Below are positions 9,069 through 17,485 of a stretch of DNA of 64,000 nt, piece by piece; the first letter of the stretch is position 1, and each line of letters opens with the position of its first letter. Position numbers and translations under genes: made by a program. Under the pieces are notes generated by a model. The model had not been told where the DNA came from. It did no database searches and saw only the letters and a list, made by a program, of their open reading frames with translations. The stretch comes from Bifidobacterium breve (GTDB lineage Bacteria > Actinomycetota > Actinomycetes > Nanopelagicales > Nanopelagicaceae): contig CAMDHH010000001.1 of the NCBI GenBank assembly GCA_945898065.1, positions 98,830 to 162,829 of the forward strand, given 5' to 3'.

Positions 9069-9731
9069 ATGGCCTCCGAAATCCGAATTACGCCATCCAT
9101 TCTCAACGCTGACTTCAGTCATCTACAGTCAGAGATAGCAAAGATTGCCAGCGTCTCAGATCTTCTGCATCTAGATGTCATGGACAATGTTTTTGTCCCA
9201 AATTTCACATTCAATTACGAGAGTGCTTCAAAAATTATCAAAGAGAGCGCACTTCCTGTTGACGCACATTTGATGGTTGCCGATGTAGATCGCATTGCTC
9301 CAGAATATGCGCAAGCTGGTTGTGCGAGTGTGACTATTCATGCTGAAGCGACAAAGGATATATCTGAGACCTTGCGTGCTATTAGAAAAAGCGGCGCACG
9401 CTCTGGTTTAGCACTCAAACCCGCAACGCAGATTGAGGATTACGCCGATTTCATCGATGATGTAGATATGTTTTTGATAATGACAGTTGAGCCAGGTTTT
9501 GGTGGTCAAAAATTCATGACCGACATGATGAGCAAGGTTTCGCGCACGCGTGCAATTATTGGTTCCAGACCGATATGGCTTCAGGTAGATGGTGGTATCT
9601 CGACGGAGACTATTGAAATCGCCGCCGATGCAGGAGCAGACACTTTTGTTGCTGGCAGCGCTGTATTCAACGCCCAAGATCCTGCTGCGATGGTGACGTC
9701 ATTGCGAGAACTTGCTTCAAAATCCTCATAG
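9069..9731 (+). CDS. rpe: Ribulose-phosphate 3-epimerase
   Basis: Interconverts ribulose-5-phosphate and xylulose-5-phosphate in the pentose phosphate pathway. The family signatures are LHLDVMDNVFVPNFTF (metal ligands H and D), VDAHLMV, and VEPGFGGQKF in the phosphate loop. The second catalytic aspartate lies in LQVDGGI. It is 220 aa, a full TIM barrel. Following rsmB is its usual actinobacterial place. Confidence 0.97.
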   Translation: MASEIRITPSILNADFSHLQSEIAKIASVSDLLHLDVMDNVFVPNFTFNYESASKIIKESALPVDAHLMVADVDRIAPEYAQAGCASVTIHAEATKDISETLRAIRKSGARSGLALKPATQIEDYADFIDDVDMFLIMTVEPGFGGQKFMTDMMSKVSRTRAIIGSRPIWLQVDGGISTETIEIAADAGADTFVAGSAVFNAQDPAAMVTSLRELASKSS

Positions 9732-9784
9732 ACCATATTCGAATCTGACTCAATAATGGTCAATGCAAGCGGCTTCTCCTCTAG

Positions 9785-9796
9785 TAAACTCACACT
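9785..9796 (+). promoter_or_regulatory. Leaderless promoter -10 box for hisE-hisG
   Basis: TAAACT (9785-9790), six bases CACACT, then ATG at 9797. No Shine-Dalgarno sequence precedes hisE, whereas hisG has a good one. This fits a leaderless first cistron followed by a leadered second one. Confidence 0.6.
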
Positions 9797-10060
9797 ATGA
9801 AAACATTCGAAGGGCTTTGGACTGAGCTATCCCAGATAGCGCTGACTCGCCCCGAGGGTTCAGGAACTGTAGCTGCCTTGGATGCAGGCGTTCACGCAAT
9901 CGGTAAGAAGATAATTGAAGAGGCTGGCGAAGTATGGCTGGCAGCTGAGCACGAGAGTAATGAAGCGTTAGCGCAAGAGATAAGCCAACTTCTCTATCAC
10001 CTACAAACGCTGATGATTGCGCGAGGACTGACCCTCGACGACATCTACAAAGACCTCTAG
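9797..10060 (+). CDS. hisE: Phosphoribosyl-ATP pyrophosphohydrolase
   Basis: Second step of histidine synthesis: hydrolyses PR-ATP to PR-AMP. The 87-aa all-helical product has the MazG/HisE metal-binding pattern [14 protein letters not shown] followed by the [13 protein letters not shown] helix. It is the stand-alone HisE form, not fused to HisI. It lies 8 bp before hisG, so product (PR-ATP) and consumer are made together. The other his genes are not in this window. Confidence 0.95.
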   Translation: MKTFEGLWTELSQIALTRPEGSGTVAALDAGVHAIGKKIIEEAGEVWLAAEHESNEALAQEISQLLYHLQTLMIARGLTLDDIYKDL

Positions 10061-10068
10061 GAGATCTC

Positions 10069-10914
10069 ATGTTACGAATTGCAATTCCTAATAAGGGATC
10101 TTTAGCAGATGAATCGATTGCAATATTGAAAGAAGCGGGTTACCGTCAACGAACTGATAGTCGCGACTTAGTTCTTTTAGATAATGAAAATGGTGTTGAG
10201 TTTTACTATCTTCGCCCGCGCGATATCGCACTCTATGTGGGCAGTGGCGAACTCGAAGCAGGCATCACAGGTCGTGATTTATTAATCGATTCTGGCGCAA
10301 AAGCAGATGAGGTTCTAGAACTCAATTTCGGTGGCTCTACTTTCAGATTTGCAGGAAGAGCTGATATTGATTGGGATATAAAGAAGATTTCGGGTAAGAG
10401 AGTTGCAACGGCCTATCCAGGATTGGTCGAAAAACACCTAAATTCACTTGGTATCAAGGCAGAAGTGGTCCGACTTGATGGAGCAGTTGAAAGTAGTGTT
10501 CGACTTGGTGTTGCCGATCTAATCGCCGATGTCGTAAGTACAGGTAACACTTTACGACAGGCTGGTCTCAAAATATTTGCAGAACCAATTCTCGTCAGTG
10601 AGGCGGTACTCATTACTCGATCCGGTGTTGCTATTCCGACCGAATTAGAAATCCTTATACGTCGACTACAAGGCGTTGTGACAGCCCGTAAGTATGTTCT
10701 CCTTGATTACGATGTGAAGAAGGTTGATTCAGAGGCCGCTTGTGCGATAACGCCAGGCTTGGAATCGCCAACTATTTCACCGCTGCAAAATGCTGAATGG
10801 GTCGCTGTACGTGCAATGGTTCTGCGCAAGGAGACCAATAGAGTTATGGATGAGCTTTGGGCAATCGGAGCGCGTGGAATTTTAGTTACAGATATCCACG
10901 CTTGTCGTCTCTAA
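10069..10914 (+). CDS. hisG: ATP phosphoribosyltransferase, long form
   Basis: First and committed step of histidine synthesis, condensing ATP with PRPP. The N-terminal catalytic part starts RIAIPNKGSLADESIAIL and carries the PRPP loop in IADVVSTGNTLRQAGL. The C-terminal about 75 residues (ITPGLESPTISPL...) form the ACT-like domain that binds histidine for feedback inhibition. The 281-aa length marks the long, hisZ-independent form. AGGAG lies 5 nt before the ATG. The stop overlaps the convergent serB stop by 4 nt (CTAA). Confidence 0.97.
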   Translation: MLRIAIPNKGSLADESIAILKEAGYRQRTDSRDLVLLDNENGVEFYYLRPRDIALYVGSGELEAGITGRDLLIDSGAKADEVLELNFGGSTFRFAGRADIDWDIKKISGKRVATAYPGLVEKHLNSLGIKAEVVRLDGAVESSVRLGVADLIADVVSTGNTLRQAGLKIFAEPILVSEAVLITRSGVAIPTELEILIRRLQGVVTARKYVLLDYDVKKVDSEAACAITPGLESPTISPLQNAEWVAVRAMVLRKETNRVMDELWAIGARGILVTDIHACRL

Positions 10915-12116
10915 CTATGTGAGTCGGCTTCTTCGATCTCTTCACGGCCAATACCTAACAAATATAGAACTGAATCCAAATACGGCGCGCTTACAGAACT
11001 ATCTGCCGCAGCTTTAACTGCTGGCTTAGCGTTGAATGCGATACCAAGTCCAGCCATCGCGATCATATCGAGATCATTAGCGCCATCACCGATAGCGATT
11101 GTCTGATCGATATTTATTTTTTCTGTAGCAGCGAAATCTTTGAGTGCCTGCGCTTTAGCAGCACGATCGATAATAGGACCAACGACTTTGCCAGTCAGTT
11201 TTCCATCAATAATTTCTAATGTGTTTGCGCGGTAGTGAGTGATATTGAGTTCTTTGAGTAGTGGATCAATTACATTGTGGAAGCCACCAGAGACAACGCA
11301 TACAGTGTGGCCGAGACGTTGTAGAGTTCTAATCAATGTACGGGCCCCTGGGGTGAGCACGATCTCGTTTTGAACCTGACTAATAGCATCGTCTGATAAG
11401 CCGGCGAGTAAGGCGACGCGAGCAATGAGCGCTTGCGCGAAATCGATTTCCCCGCGCATGGCAGCATCAGTTATTTTGACAACTTCTGCATTCACACCAG
11501 CCTTAGAGGCTAGCAACTCAATAACCTCTTGTTGAATCAGAGTTGAATCCACATCAAGAAGTACGAGTTTTCTCGCGTGCCTAATGAGACCACCCGGTTG
11601 CACTGCAATATCTACACCTTGCTCTATCGCAACGCGCGCTAGAGAAGACTTCAGTACTTTTTGGTCGGCGTGAGAGATGACGAATTCAATTGCAGTCACT
11701 GGATATGAAGCAGTTCTAGAAATCGACTCAATATTGCCTCCAAGTCCGCTTATAGTCTGCGCAACTTTTGCAACGGCAGATGGCACTAGTTTTGGAGAAA
11801 GGAGTACGGCGTGAACTAATCCTGTTTTAGCGGCAATGGATGAGATCGGAGCACTTGAAAAAGATGTCGCTATATCAACATCAAGAGTCTTAGAGAGTTC
11901 TTCGAGATCGCTATCTATTGCCTCACTATGCGCAGGATTACACGCAATCAAAAGGGTGAGAATGAGTCTCTCGCGAATAACTACCTGTTCAATATCCAAT
12001 ACGGTAAGTGAAAATGGAGCCAAGGTCTCAAATAGTGTTGCCGTAATACCTGGTTTATCGATTCCAGTAAGAAGAATGAGTCCGGTGAACTCTTCTTTAT
12101 CGTTGGTAGCGCTCAT
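10911..12116 (-). CDS. serB: Phosphoserine phosphatase with N-terminal ACT domains
   Basis: Last step of serine synthesis. The HAD catalytic domain begins around residue 190 with LLDVDSTLIQQEVIELLA (nucleophile D of DVDST), has the SGG motif in VVSGGFHNVIDPLL, and ends with IGDGANDLDMIAMAG. The first about 180 residues carry two ACT-like segments, beginning GLILLTGIDKPGITATLFE; these normally sense serine. The 401-aa length matches mycobacterial SerB2. A TAACCT box lies 9 nt before the ATG, so it may be leaderless. It runs divergently from the ABC ATPase gene, a pairing also seen in mycobacteria. Confidence 0.95.
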   Translation of the reverse strand: MSATNDKEEFTGLILLTGIDKPGITATLFETLAPFSLTVLDIEQVVIRERLILTLLIACNPAHSEAIDSDLEELSKTLDVDIATSFSSAPISSIAAKTGLVHAVLLSPKLVPSAVAKVAQTISGLGGNIESISRTASYPVTAIEFVISHADQKVLKSSLARVAIEQGVDIAVQPGGLIRHARKLVLLDVDSTLIQQEVIELLASKAGVNAEVVKITDAAMRGEIDFAQALIARVALLAGLSDDAISQVQNEIVLTPGARTLIRTLQRLGHTVCVVSGGFHNVIDPLLKELNITHYRANTLEIIDGKLTGKVVGPIIDRAAKAQALKDFAATEKINIDQTIAIGDGANDLDMIAMAGLGIAFNAKPAVKAAADSSVSAPYLDSVLYLLGIGREEIEEADSHS

Positions 12117-12187
12117 AAGGAGTCGAGGTTATCGCGAATCACTCCTTGAATATGCGCAATTTTGCCACCTTGCGGCGTGATTGCGAC

Positions 12188-12201
12188 TATCTTTTTCGCC
12201 T
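12188..12201 (+). promoter_or_regulatory. Leaderless promoter -10 box for the ABC ATPase gene
   Basis: TATCTT (12188-12193) lies 8 nt before the ATG at 12202. No Shine-Dalgarno sequence is present. This supports ATG 12202 over the ORF-track TTG at 12181, which would overlap this box. Confidence 0.45.
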
Positions 12202-12990
12202 ATGGGTAATGAATCGATATTAGAGCTGCGCGATGTCAGTGTTCGTCGCGGTGAGTCAACGATTCTTGGTCCCATAAATTTCTCAATTGCTCCAGGGGAG
12301 CGATGGGTCATTCTGGGTCCCAACGGCGCGGGTAAATCAACCCTTCTCAATATTCTAGCCACCCGAATCTTTCCAACCCAAGGTAAGGCGTTTTTATTGG
12401 GAGAGGAGATGGGCAAAGTCGATCTATTCGAACTTAGAACTCGAATTGGAACGTGTGCCTCAATAGTTGCCGAAGATATTCCATATGACGAACTAGTACG
12501 CGATGTAGTTCTTACTGCAGCCTATGCAATTCTTGGAAGATGGAATGAAGATTACGATTTATGGGATGAATCACGCGCAATCGCACTGCTAACTAACTTC
12601 GGAGTACGAGATCTCGGTGATCGACTCTACGGCTCACTCAGTGATGGAGAGAAGAAGAGAGTTCAAATTTCGCGTGCACTCATGGCCGATCCAGAATTAC
12701 TCCTATTAGATGAACCAACAGCAGGTCTGGATCTAGGTGGCAGGGAAGATTTGTTGCGTCGCTTCTCCGCCTTTTCGCAAGATCCGAGCGCACCAGCAAC
12801 GATTTTGGTCACGCACCACATAGAAGAAATTCCTTCTGGCACGACGCATGCACTACTTCTCCATAATGGAGTCATTGCTGTCTCTGGTCCAATCGCACAA
12901 GTAATTACTCAGGAACACTTGAGTGCCGTCTTTGGGATTTCAATGAGTGTTCTACATCAAAATGGACGATTCTTTGCCCGTGCAATGTGA
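12202..12990 (+). CDS. ABC transporter ATP-binding protein
   Basis: A single cytosolic ATPase subunit with Walker A GPNGAGKSTLL, signature LSDGEKKRVQISRAL, Walker B LLLLDEPTAGLD and the H-loop VTHHIEEIP. The partner membrane protein is not adjacent, so the substrate is unknown. It may work with a permease encoded elsewhere or, like the ModF/YlmA-type ATPases, in a non-transport role. The start at ATG 12202 (MGNESILELRDV) puts the first beta strand near the N-terminus as usual. Its 3' end overlaps the start of ung by 29 nt. Confidence 0.88.
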   Translation: MGNESILELRDVSVRRGESTILGPINFSIAPGERWVILGPNGAGKSTLLNILATRIFPTQGKAFLLGEEMGKVDLFELRTRIGTCASIVAEDIPYDELVRDVVLTAAYAILGRWNEDYDLWDESRAIALLTNFGVRDLGDRLYGSLSDGEKKRVQISRALMADPELLLLDEPTAGLDLGGREDLLRRFSAFSQDPSAPATILVTHHIEEIPSGTTHALLLHNGVIAVSGPIAQVITQEHLSAVFGISMSVLHQNGRFFARAM

Positions 12991-13597
12991 TGAAAGTTGG
13001 GCAAAGGTCTTAGCTGCGTTTTCATCGGAAATAGAAAGTATTGAAAGATCTCTTGAAGGAAAGATTTCCTACCCACGATTTGATATAGCATTTCGAGCAC
13101 TTACTCTTCCGATTGAAAGTGTTCGAGTTGTAATTTTCGGTCAAGATCCTTATCCAACGCCTGGTAATGCAACGGGATTTGCTTTCGCTGTGCCCAATGA
13201 GAAGAAGATTCCGGCATCATTGCAAAATATCTTCAAGGAATATCGACAGGATTTGGGGTGTGAAGATGCCCCATCATCAGACTTATCGAAGTGGAGTAAC
13301 CAAGGCGTCTTGCTTCTCAATCGAGCATTGACTTTTTCACCTGATGGCCACATTTCAATGAAGCAGTGGGCTCCTATTACTAATGCAATTGCGCGTGAAT
13401 TAGGCAAGCGCGATGTTGTGGCAATTCTTTGGGGCAACGATGCTAAGAGTTTGAAGGAATATTTTCGAGGTGATTGGGTAATTGAGAGCGCACACCCGAG
13501 CCCATTATCTGCCTACCGAGGATTCTTTGGTTCCAAGCCGTTTACAAAATCAAACGAAATCCTGAGAAGCAACGCGCTACCAACTGTTACTTGGTAA
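12962..13597 (+). CDS. ung: Uracil-DNA glycosylase
   Basis: Excises uracil from DNA to start base excision repair. The family-1 signature GQDPYPTPGNATGFAF contains the catalytic Asp in the GQDPY motif. The second motif HPSPLSAYRGFFG carries the catalytic His and the minor-groove loop. The ORF track begins at a GTG at 12947; ATG 12962 (MDDSLPVQCDESW) fits the family N-terminus better. It is encoded inside the end of the ABC gene and ends at a bidirectional terminator. Confidence 0.95.
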   Translation: MDDSLPVQCDESWAKVLAAFSSEIESIERSLEGKISYPRFDIAFRALTLPIESVRVVIFGQDPYPTPGNATGFAFAVPNEKKIPASLQNIFKEYRQDLGCEDAPSSDLSKWSNQGVLLLNRALTFSPDGHISMKQWAPITNAIARELGKRDVVAILWGNDAKSLKEYFRGDWVIESAHPSPLSAYRGFFGSKPFTKSNEILRSNALPTVTW

Positions 13598-13603
13598 AAA
13601 GAA

Positions 13604-13631
13604 AGAGGGCCCAGGTTGCCCTGAGCCCTCT
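13604..13631. terminator. Bidirectional hairpin terminator between ung and the purine permease gene
   Basis: Outer stem AGAGGGC/GCCCTCT with an inner CAGG/CCTG stem and a TTGC loop. A-rich sequence lies on the left and a weaker mixed tract on the right. It lies between two convergent genes and can serve both. Confidence 0.8.
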
Positions 13632-13650
13632 TCCAACAAAATTTCTACAA

Positions 13651-15087
13651 TTAGCCTACCCAAGTATTAATTGGTGAGGATAAGAAGTAGATCATAAATA
13701 GACCCGCTACAAGGAATAGCAAAGGATGAATCTCTTTGCGACGTCCTTGAATCAAGCGAATCACTACGAATGAAACGAATCCTGCGCCGATACCGACAGA
13801 GATATTGTAGGTAAATGGCATCAAGATGATTGTAAGGAATGCAGGAATCGAAATTCCGTAATCTTCCCAATCAATCTTCTTTACTTGTGTCATCATCAAG
13901 AAACCAACGATGATCAAGGCAGGAGTTGCAGCCTCGTAAGGAATAACGGCTACTAATGGTGCGAAGAATGTCGTTAGCAAGAAGAGCAAGCCTGTAACAA
14001 CTGATGCCAATCCTGTTCGAGCGCCTTCGCCAACACCCGATGCTGACTCGATATAGCTTGTGTTAGAGGAGATGCTTCCCGCACCACCTGCAACAGCTGC
14101 TAATGAGTCGACAAGAAGAATGCGATCATTATTTGGAACATTTCCATCTTTATCGATCAGTCCAGATTCATGACCAATTGCTGTAACGGTTCCGACAGTG
14201 TCGAAGAAGTCAGAGAGCAATAAGGTGAAGACCAAAAGAATTGCAGTGATAGCAGATACCTGACCGAATGAACCAAATAGGTTGAATTGGCCGAATAGAC
14301 CGAAGTCGGGTGTAGCAACAATCGTTGAGGGAACTGCAGGTACATTCAGGTTCCAACCCTTTGGATTGACAGCACCTGTTGCACCATTGAAGAGTGGACC
14401 AATTTTGAAAGCTGACTCAATGGCAATAGCTGCAACTGTCGCAACTGCTATACCGATGAGAAGAGCACCCTTTACTTTCTTGACCATCAAGCCGATCATC
14501 AAGAAGAGACCGAGTGCGAATACAACAATTGGCCAGCCAACCAAAGTTCCGCTATCACCGAGTGTTACAGGCACTGGACCTGAGCCAGTACGGCGAACGA
14601 AGCCTGCATCAACTAATCCGATGAGGGCAATGAAGAGACCGATACCAACTGAGATCGCGATCTTGAGTTGTGCTGGTACTGCGCGAAAGACAGCAGTTCT
14701 AAATCCTGTGAGAACAAGAACCGTGATGATGAGACCTTCGAGAACTACGAGTCCCATTGCATCGGCCCATGACATTTGTGATGCGATTCCAACTGCAACG
14801 AATGTATTGAGGCCAAGTCCTGTTGCAAGTGCAAGTGGATAGTTTCCAACGACACCCATAAGAATTGTAAGAATTCCTGCGATAAGTGCAGTCATTGCAG
14901 CAATCGCTGCGAGATTTGGTGCATCGCCACCACCCAAGAATTTACCTTCGGCATCTTTTGAGAGACCGATGATCAATGGATTGAGTGCGACGATATAAGC
15001 CATAGTGAAGAATGTGACGAATCCGCCACGTACTTCACGTCCTAGCGTTGAACCACGTTCTGATATTTTAAAATAGCTATCAAGCAT
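13651..15087 (-). CDS. AzgA-type purine (adenine/guanine/hypoxanthine) permease, NCS2 family
   Basis: A 478-aa polytopic membrane protein. It starts LDSYFKISERGSTLGREVRGGFVTFFTMAYIVALNP, the signature N-terminus of the AzgA/GhxP subfamily. Many hydrophobic segments follow, with the conserved SDFFDTVGTVTAIG in the substrate-binding helix. It probably imports purine bases by proton symport, and apt in this window could use adenine. The exact base is inference. AGAAAGG 6 nt upstream is a clear Shine-Dalgarno, unlike the many leaderless genes here, and a structured leader precedes it. Confidence 0.88.
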   Translation of the reverse strand: MLDSYFKISERGSTLGREVRGGFVTFFTMAYIVALNPLIIGLSKDAEGKFLGGGDAPNLAAIAAMTALIAGILTILMGVVGNYPLALATGLGLNTFVAVGIASQMSWADAMGLVVLEGLIITVLVLTGFRTAVFRAVPAQLKIAISVGIGLFIALIGLVDAGFVRRTGSGPVPVTLGDSGTLVGWPIVVFALGLFLMIGLMVKKVKGALLIGIAVATVAAIAIESAFKIGPLFNGATGAVNPKGWNLNVPAVPSTIVATPDFGLFGQFNLFGSFGQVSAITAILLVFTLLLSDFFDTVGTVTAIGHESGLIDKDGNVPNNDRILLVDSLAAVAGGAGSISSNTSYIESASGVGEGARTGLASVVTGLLFLLTTFFAPLVAVIPYEAATPALIIVGFLMMTQVKKIDWEDYGISIPAFLTIILMPFTYNISVGIGAGFVSFVVIRLIQGRRKEIHPLLFLVAGLFMIYFLSSPINTWVG

Positions 15088-15174
15088 GGTGAGCCTTTCT
15101 CATTTTGGTGTCGGGGGTGGTTGCGACCCCGTGTGAATTCATGGCTCACAAGCCAGGGGGAGATAACCCCACAC
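15088..15174 (-). promoter_or_regulatory. Structured 5' leader of the purine permease gene, riboswitch-like
   Basis: Reading the minus strand, P1 GTGTG pairs with CACAC and encloses two hairpins, one GGGG/CCCC and one GGCT-TGTG-AGCC, forming a possible three-way junction. Next comes a GGGG...CCCC hairpin, then the Shine-Dalgarno AGAAAGG. The GTGAGCC arm of the second hairpin (15143-15149) is also exactly complementary to GGCTCAC (15089-15095). That segment shares two G residues with the Shine-Dalgarno and ends 1 nt before the start codon. The two pairings exclude each other, as in a translational switch. I do not see the conserved TTCTACC-type core of the classical purine riboswitch. Confidence 0.5.
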
Positions 15175-15180
15175 TAATCG

Positions 15181-15849
15181 CTACTTCGCGGTAAATCGGG
15201 AAACAACACCAAGAGAAATCGCTATCGATTGCCCAATCAATAGCGCAAAGAGCGCAGTTCCAAGTCCGATACGCCCACCGAGGAGCGCGCCGAGAATCAA
15301 TACGGTCGCCTCAATCGCTAGGCGCACGCGTCCAATTCGGATCCCACTGCGATTATGAATCGCCGTCATTAGACCATCGCGAGGGCCGGGTCCCAATCCA
15401 CACGTAATGTAAAAAGTAGATCCCAATCCCACCATTGCAATTCCAACTAAACAATAAAGAATTCCAACAAAATAGTTTGGAGCTACTGGGAAATAGAGAA
15501 CTCCAAATTCAATTGCAGCTGCGATGAAGACAATGTTCATCAGCGTTCCAAAACCTGGTCTTTCACCTAGTGGTATCCAAATGAAGAGGACAAGTGAACT
15601 CAGTATAAATGTTGACCACCCAAGAGTGATATTCAGATTTTGTGAAACACCTTGTGCAAGTACTGACCATGGGGCGTTACCAATATGACTTTGAATGAGT
15701 AATGAATCTCCGAGACCAAAAATAATCAAGCCAAATATCAAGATAAGAGAGCGTTTAGTTGATAGATCCCATCGACCTGTACCAGTCCACGGCATTATCG
15801 GAATCGTTTTATGTGGGCGTAACCAATTGAGCACTGAATTCAATGACAT
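15181..15849 (-). CDS. YczE-like membrane protein
   Basis: A 222-aa membrane protein with about five hydrophobic segments. It resembles the YczE/YyaS family in LIIFGLGDSLLIQSHIGNAPWSVLAQG and especially TCGLGPGPRDGLMTAIHNRSG. The function of this family is not established. It runs on the minus strand next to the purine permease but has its own promoter. Its ATG is preceded by TAGCCT-N6, so it is probably leaderless. Confidence 0.75.
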   Translation of the reverse strand: MSLNSVLNWLRPHKTIPIMPWTGTGRWDLSTKRSLILIFGLIIFGLGDSLLIQSHIGNAPWSVLAQGVSQNLNITLGWSTFILSSLVLFIWIPLGERPGFGTLMNIVFIAAAIEFGVLYFPVAPNYFVGILYCLVGIAMVGLGSTFYITCGLGPGPRDGLMTAIHNRSGIRIGRVRLAIEATVLILGALLGGRIGLGTALFALLIGQSIAISLGVVSRFTAK

Positions 15850-15882
15850 TAGTGGAGGCTACTACACGATATCCTGCTCCAT
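15850..15882. promoter_or_regulatory. Compact divergent leaderless promoters (YczE-like / uppP)
   Basis: Only 33 bp separate the two start codons. Minus strand: TAGCCT (15856-15861) plus six bases, then ATG at 15849. Plus strand: TATCCT (15870-15875) plus seven bases, then ATG at 15883. The -10 boxes are 8 bp apart, so each -35 region would fall in or beyond the other gene's start. Confidence 0.55.
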
Positions 15883-16743
15883 ATGGAATTCACCTATTTT
15901 CAGGCCATCCTTATCGGACTGATTCAAGGAATAACAGAACTCTTTCCCATCTCATCTCTCGGTCATGCTGTTTTGATTCCCGGTTGGATTGGTGGATCGT
16001 GGTCGAGTTTTACTACAGATCCGAATTCGCCGTATCTTGCAGTAACAGTTGCATTACATGCAGCAAGTGCAATCGCTCTCTTCTTAGTCTTTCGTGTGAG
16101 ATGGTTTGCGCTAATAGGGGGAGCGTTCAACTCTTTACGAGGGCAACATAATGATGCTTCTCGTGTTTTTTGGAGAGTATTTTTAGCAACAATTCCGGTA
16201 GCAGTTCTAGGATTTACTTTCGAGAAATCATTACAAGATGTTTTCGCCAGCCCACTCGCTGCTGGAACATTTCTCACTATTAATGGGCTCTTACTCTTCA
16301 GTGCTGAGAGATTGACTCGCAAAAGCAATCGATCACATGTAAACGAAGATTCTAATTCGCAGATTGTTGAACATCTATCGATTCCGGTAGCAATAACAGT
16401 CGGCTTTGCACAGTCATTAGCCCTGCTATCTGGAATAAGTAGATTTGGCGTGAGTATGAGTGCTGGATTATTGAGAAAGCTCTCACACGCCACGGCATCG
16501 GATTTTGCTTTTCTCCTAGCGCTACCAGTTATTGCAGGTGCGGCATTTTTGAAATTGCCTGATTTATTTGCACCCGAATATAGATCTTTGCTGGGTCCTA
16601 TTGCTGCAGGTTCGATTGTTTCATTCTTTGCAACGTATGTATCAGTGACATTTTTGGTCAAATGGTTTAAAACAAAGACACTTTATCCATTTGCAATTTA
16701 TTGCCTAGTTTTCGGTCTTGCCTCAATCATTAGGTTTGCGTAG
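15883..16743 (+). CDS. uppP: Undecaprenyl-diphosphatase (BacA/UppP family)
   Basis: Integral membrane enzyme that recycles undecaprenyl diphosphate to the monophosphate lipid carrier for cell-wall synthesis. The first signature reads QGITELFPISSLGH (usual form QG-TEFLPVSSSGH). The second reads SGISRFGVSMSAGL in place of P-G-x-S-R-S-G-A-T. The key Ser and Arg are kept, but the R-S-G serine is Phe and the Thr is Ser. At 286 aa with about eight hydrophobic segments it is a full-length but somewhat divergent member. Confidence 0.88.
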   Translation: MEFTYFQAILIGLIQGITELFPISSLGHAVLIPGWIGGSWSSFTTDPNSPYLAVTVALHAASAIALFLVFRVRWFALIGGAFNSLRGQHNDASRVFWRVFLATIPVAVLGFTFEKSLQDVFASPLAAGTFLTINGLLLFSAERLTRKSNRSHVNEDSNSQIVEHLSIPVAITVGFAQSLALLSGISRFGVSMSAGLLRKLSHATASDFAFLLALPVIAGAAFLKLPDLFAPEYRSLLGPIAAGSIVSFFATYVSVTFLVKWFKTKTLYPFAIYCLVFGLASIIRFA

Positions 16744-16750
16744 GTAGATA

Positions 16751-17485
16751 ATGTTTCCTGGAATCGGTACAGTCATCAACATAGTCACGATTATTGGCGG
16801 TGCATCAATCGGTGTTCTCATAGGTAATCGGATGAGAATTAGGACGCGAGATCTACTCACTGATGTTCTCGGGTTAGTCACATTTTTAGGTGCGGCAAGT
16901 GCTCTCATTCCACTCTGGTCACCGCAATATATTGATTCTCTGCCATCTGGTTGGGCTTTGCTTGTTGTTCTTGGTTCATTACTCATTGGTGGCCTCATCG
17001 GTTCCGCTCTCAATCTTGAAGAGCGACTCGATGGTCTGGGGGAGAAGTTACGTCAGCGATTTGGTGCATCTCAAGAAAGCCCATTTGTTGAAGGTTTTGT
17101 TTCCGCTTCGCTTTTATTCGCAATTGGTCCACTTGCAATTCTTGGAAGTATTAGCGATGGAATGTCGACAGGTATCGATCAACTTCTACTCAAGAGCACA
17201 CTCGACTTCTTCGCGGCGATGGCATTTGCTACATCACTTGGTTGGGGAGTTGCAGTATCTGCACTTCCTGTTGGCATATACCAAGGGGTTTGGACGGTCA
17301 TAGGCCTTGCATTGGGCAAGGTTCTAGATGGTTACCAAATTGATGCGATGACTGTCGTTGGTGGCATCATGCTTTTATGTATCGCATTGAGATTACTGAA
17401 AATCAAGTCTGTGGCAGTCGGCAATCTTCTGCCAGCACTTGCTATAGCGCCGTTATTGGCACTCGTTATGCATCAGTTTATTTAG
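16751..17485 (+). CDS. DUF554 family membrane protein
   Basis: A 244-aa membrane protein beginning FPGIGTVINIVTIIGGASIGVLIGNRM, typical of DUF554 (YdfK-like). It has the later conserved FVSASLLFAIGPLAILGSISDG segment and a repeat-like pair of transmembrane bundles. The function of the family is unknown. It starts 7 bp after uppP and is probably in its operon. The stop overlaps the convergent alcohol dehydrogenase stop by 4 nt (TTAG). Confidence 0.82.
   Translation: MFPGIGTVINIVTIIGGASIGVLIGNRMRIRTRDLLTDVLGLVTFLGAASALIPLWSPQYIDSLPSGWALLVVLGSLLIGGLIGSALNLEERLDGLGEKLRQRFGASQESPFVEGFVSASLLFAIGPLAILGSISDGMSTGIDQLLLKSTLDFFAAMAFATSLGWGVAVSALPVGIYQGVWTVIGLALGKVLDGYQIDAMTVVGGIMLLCIALRLLKIKSVAVGNLLPALAIAPLLALVMHQFI

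Noticed and set aside
14282-14842. 186-aa + strand ORF opposite the purine permease gene
   Set aside because: It is a shadow frame of a long membrane-protein gene. The translation is Pro/Arg/Thr-rich with no domain.
15088-15180. Classical purine (guanine/adenine) riboswitch before the permease gene
   Set aside because: The conserved junction and loop bases are not present. Only a generic switch-like structure can be claimed.
15963-16661. 232-aa minus-strand ORF opposite uppP
   Set aside because: Antisense shadow of uppP. No start signal and no recognisable motif.
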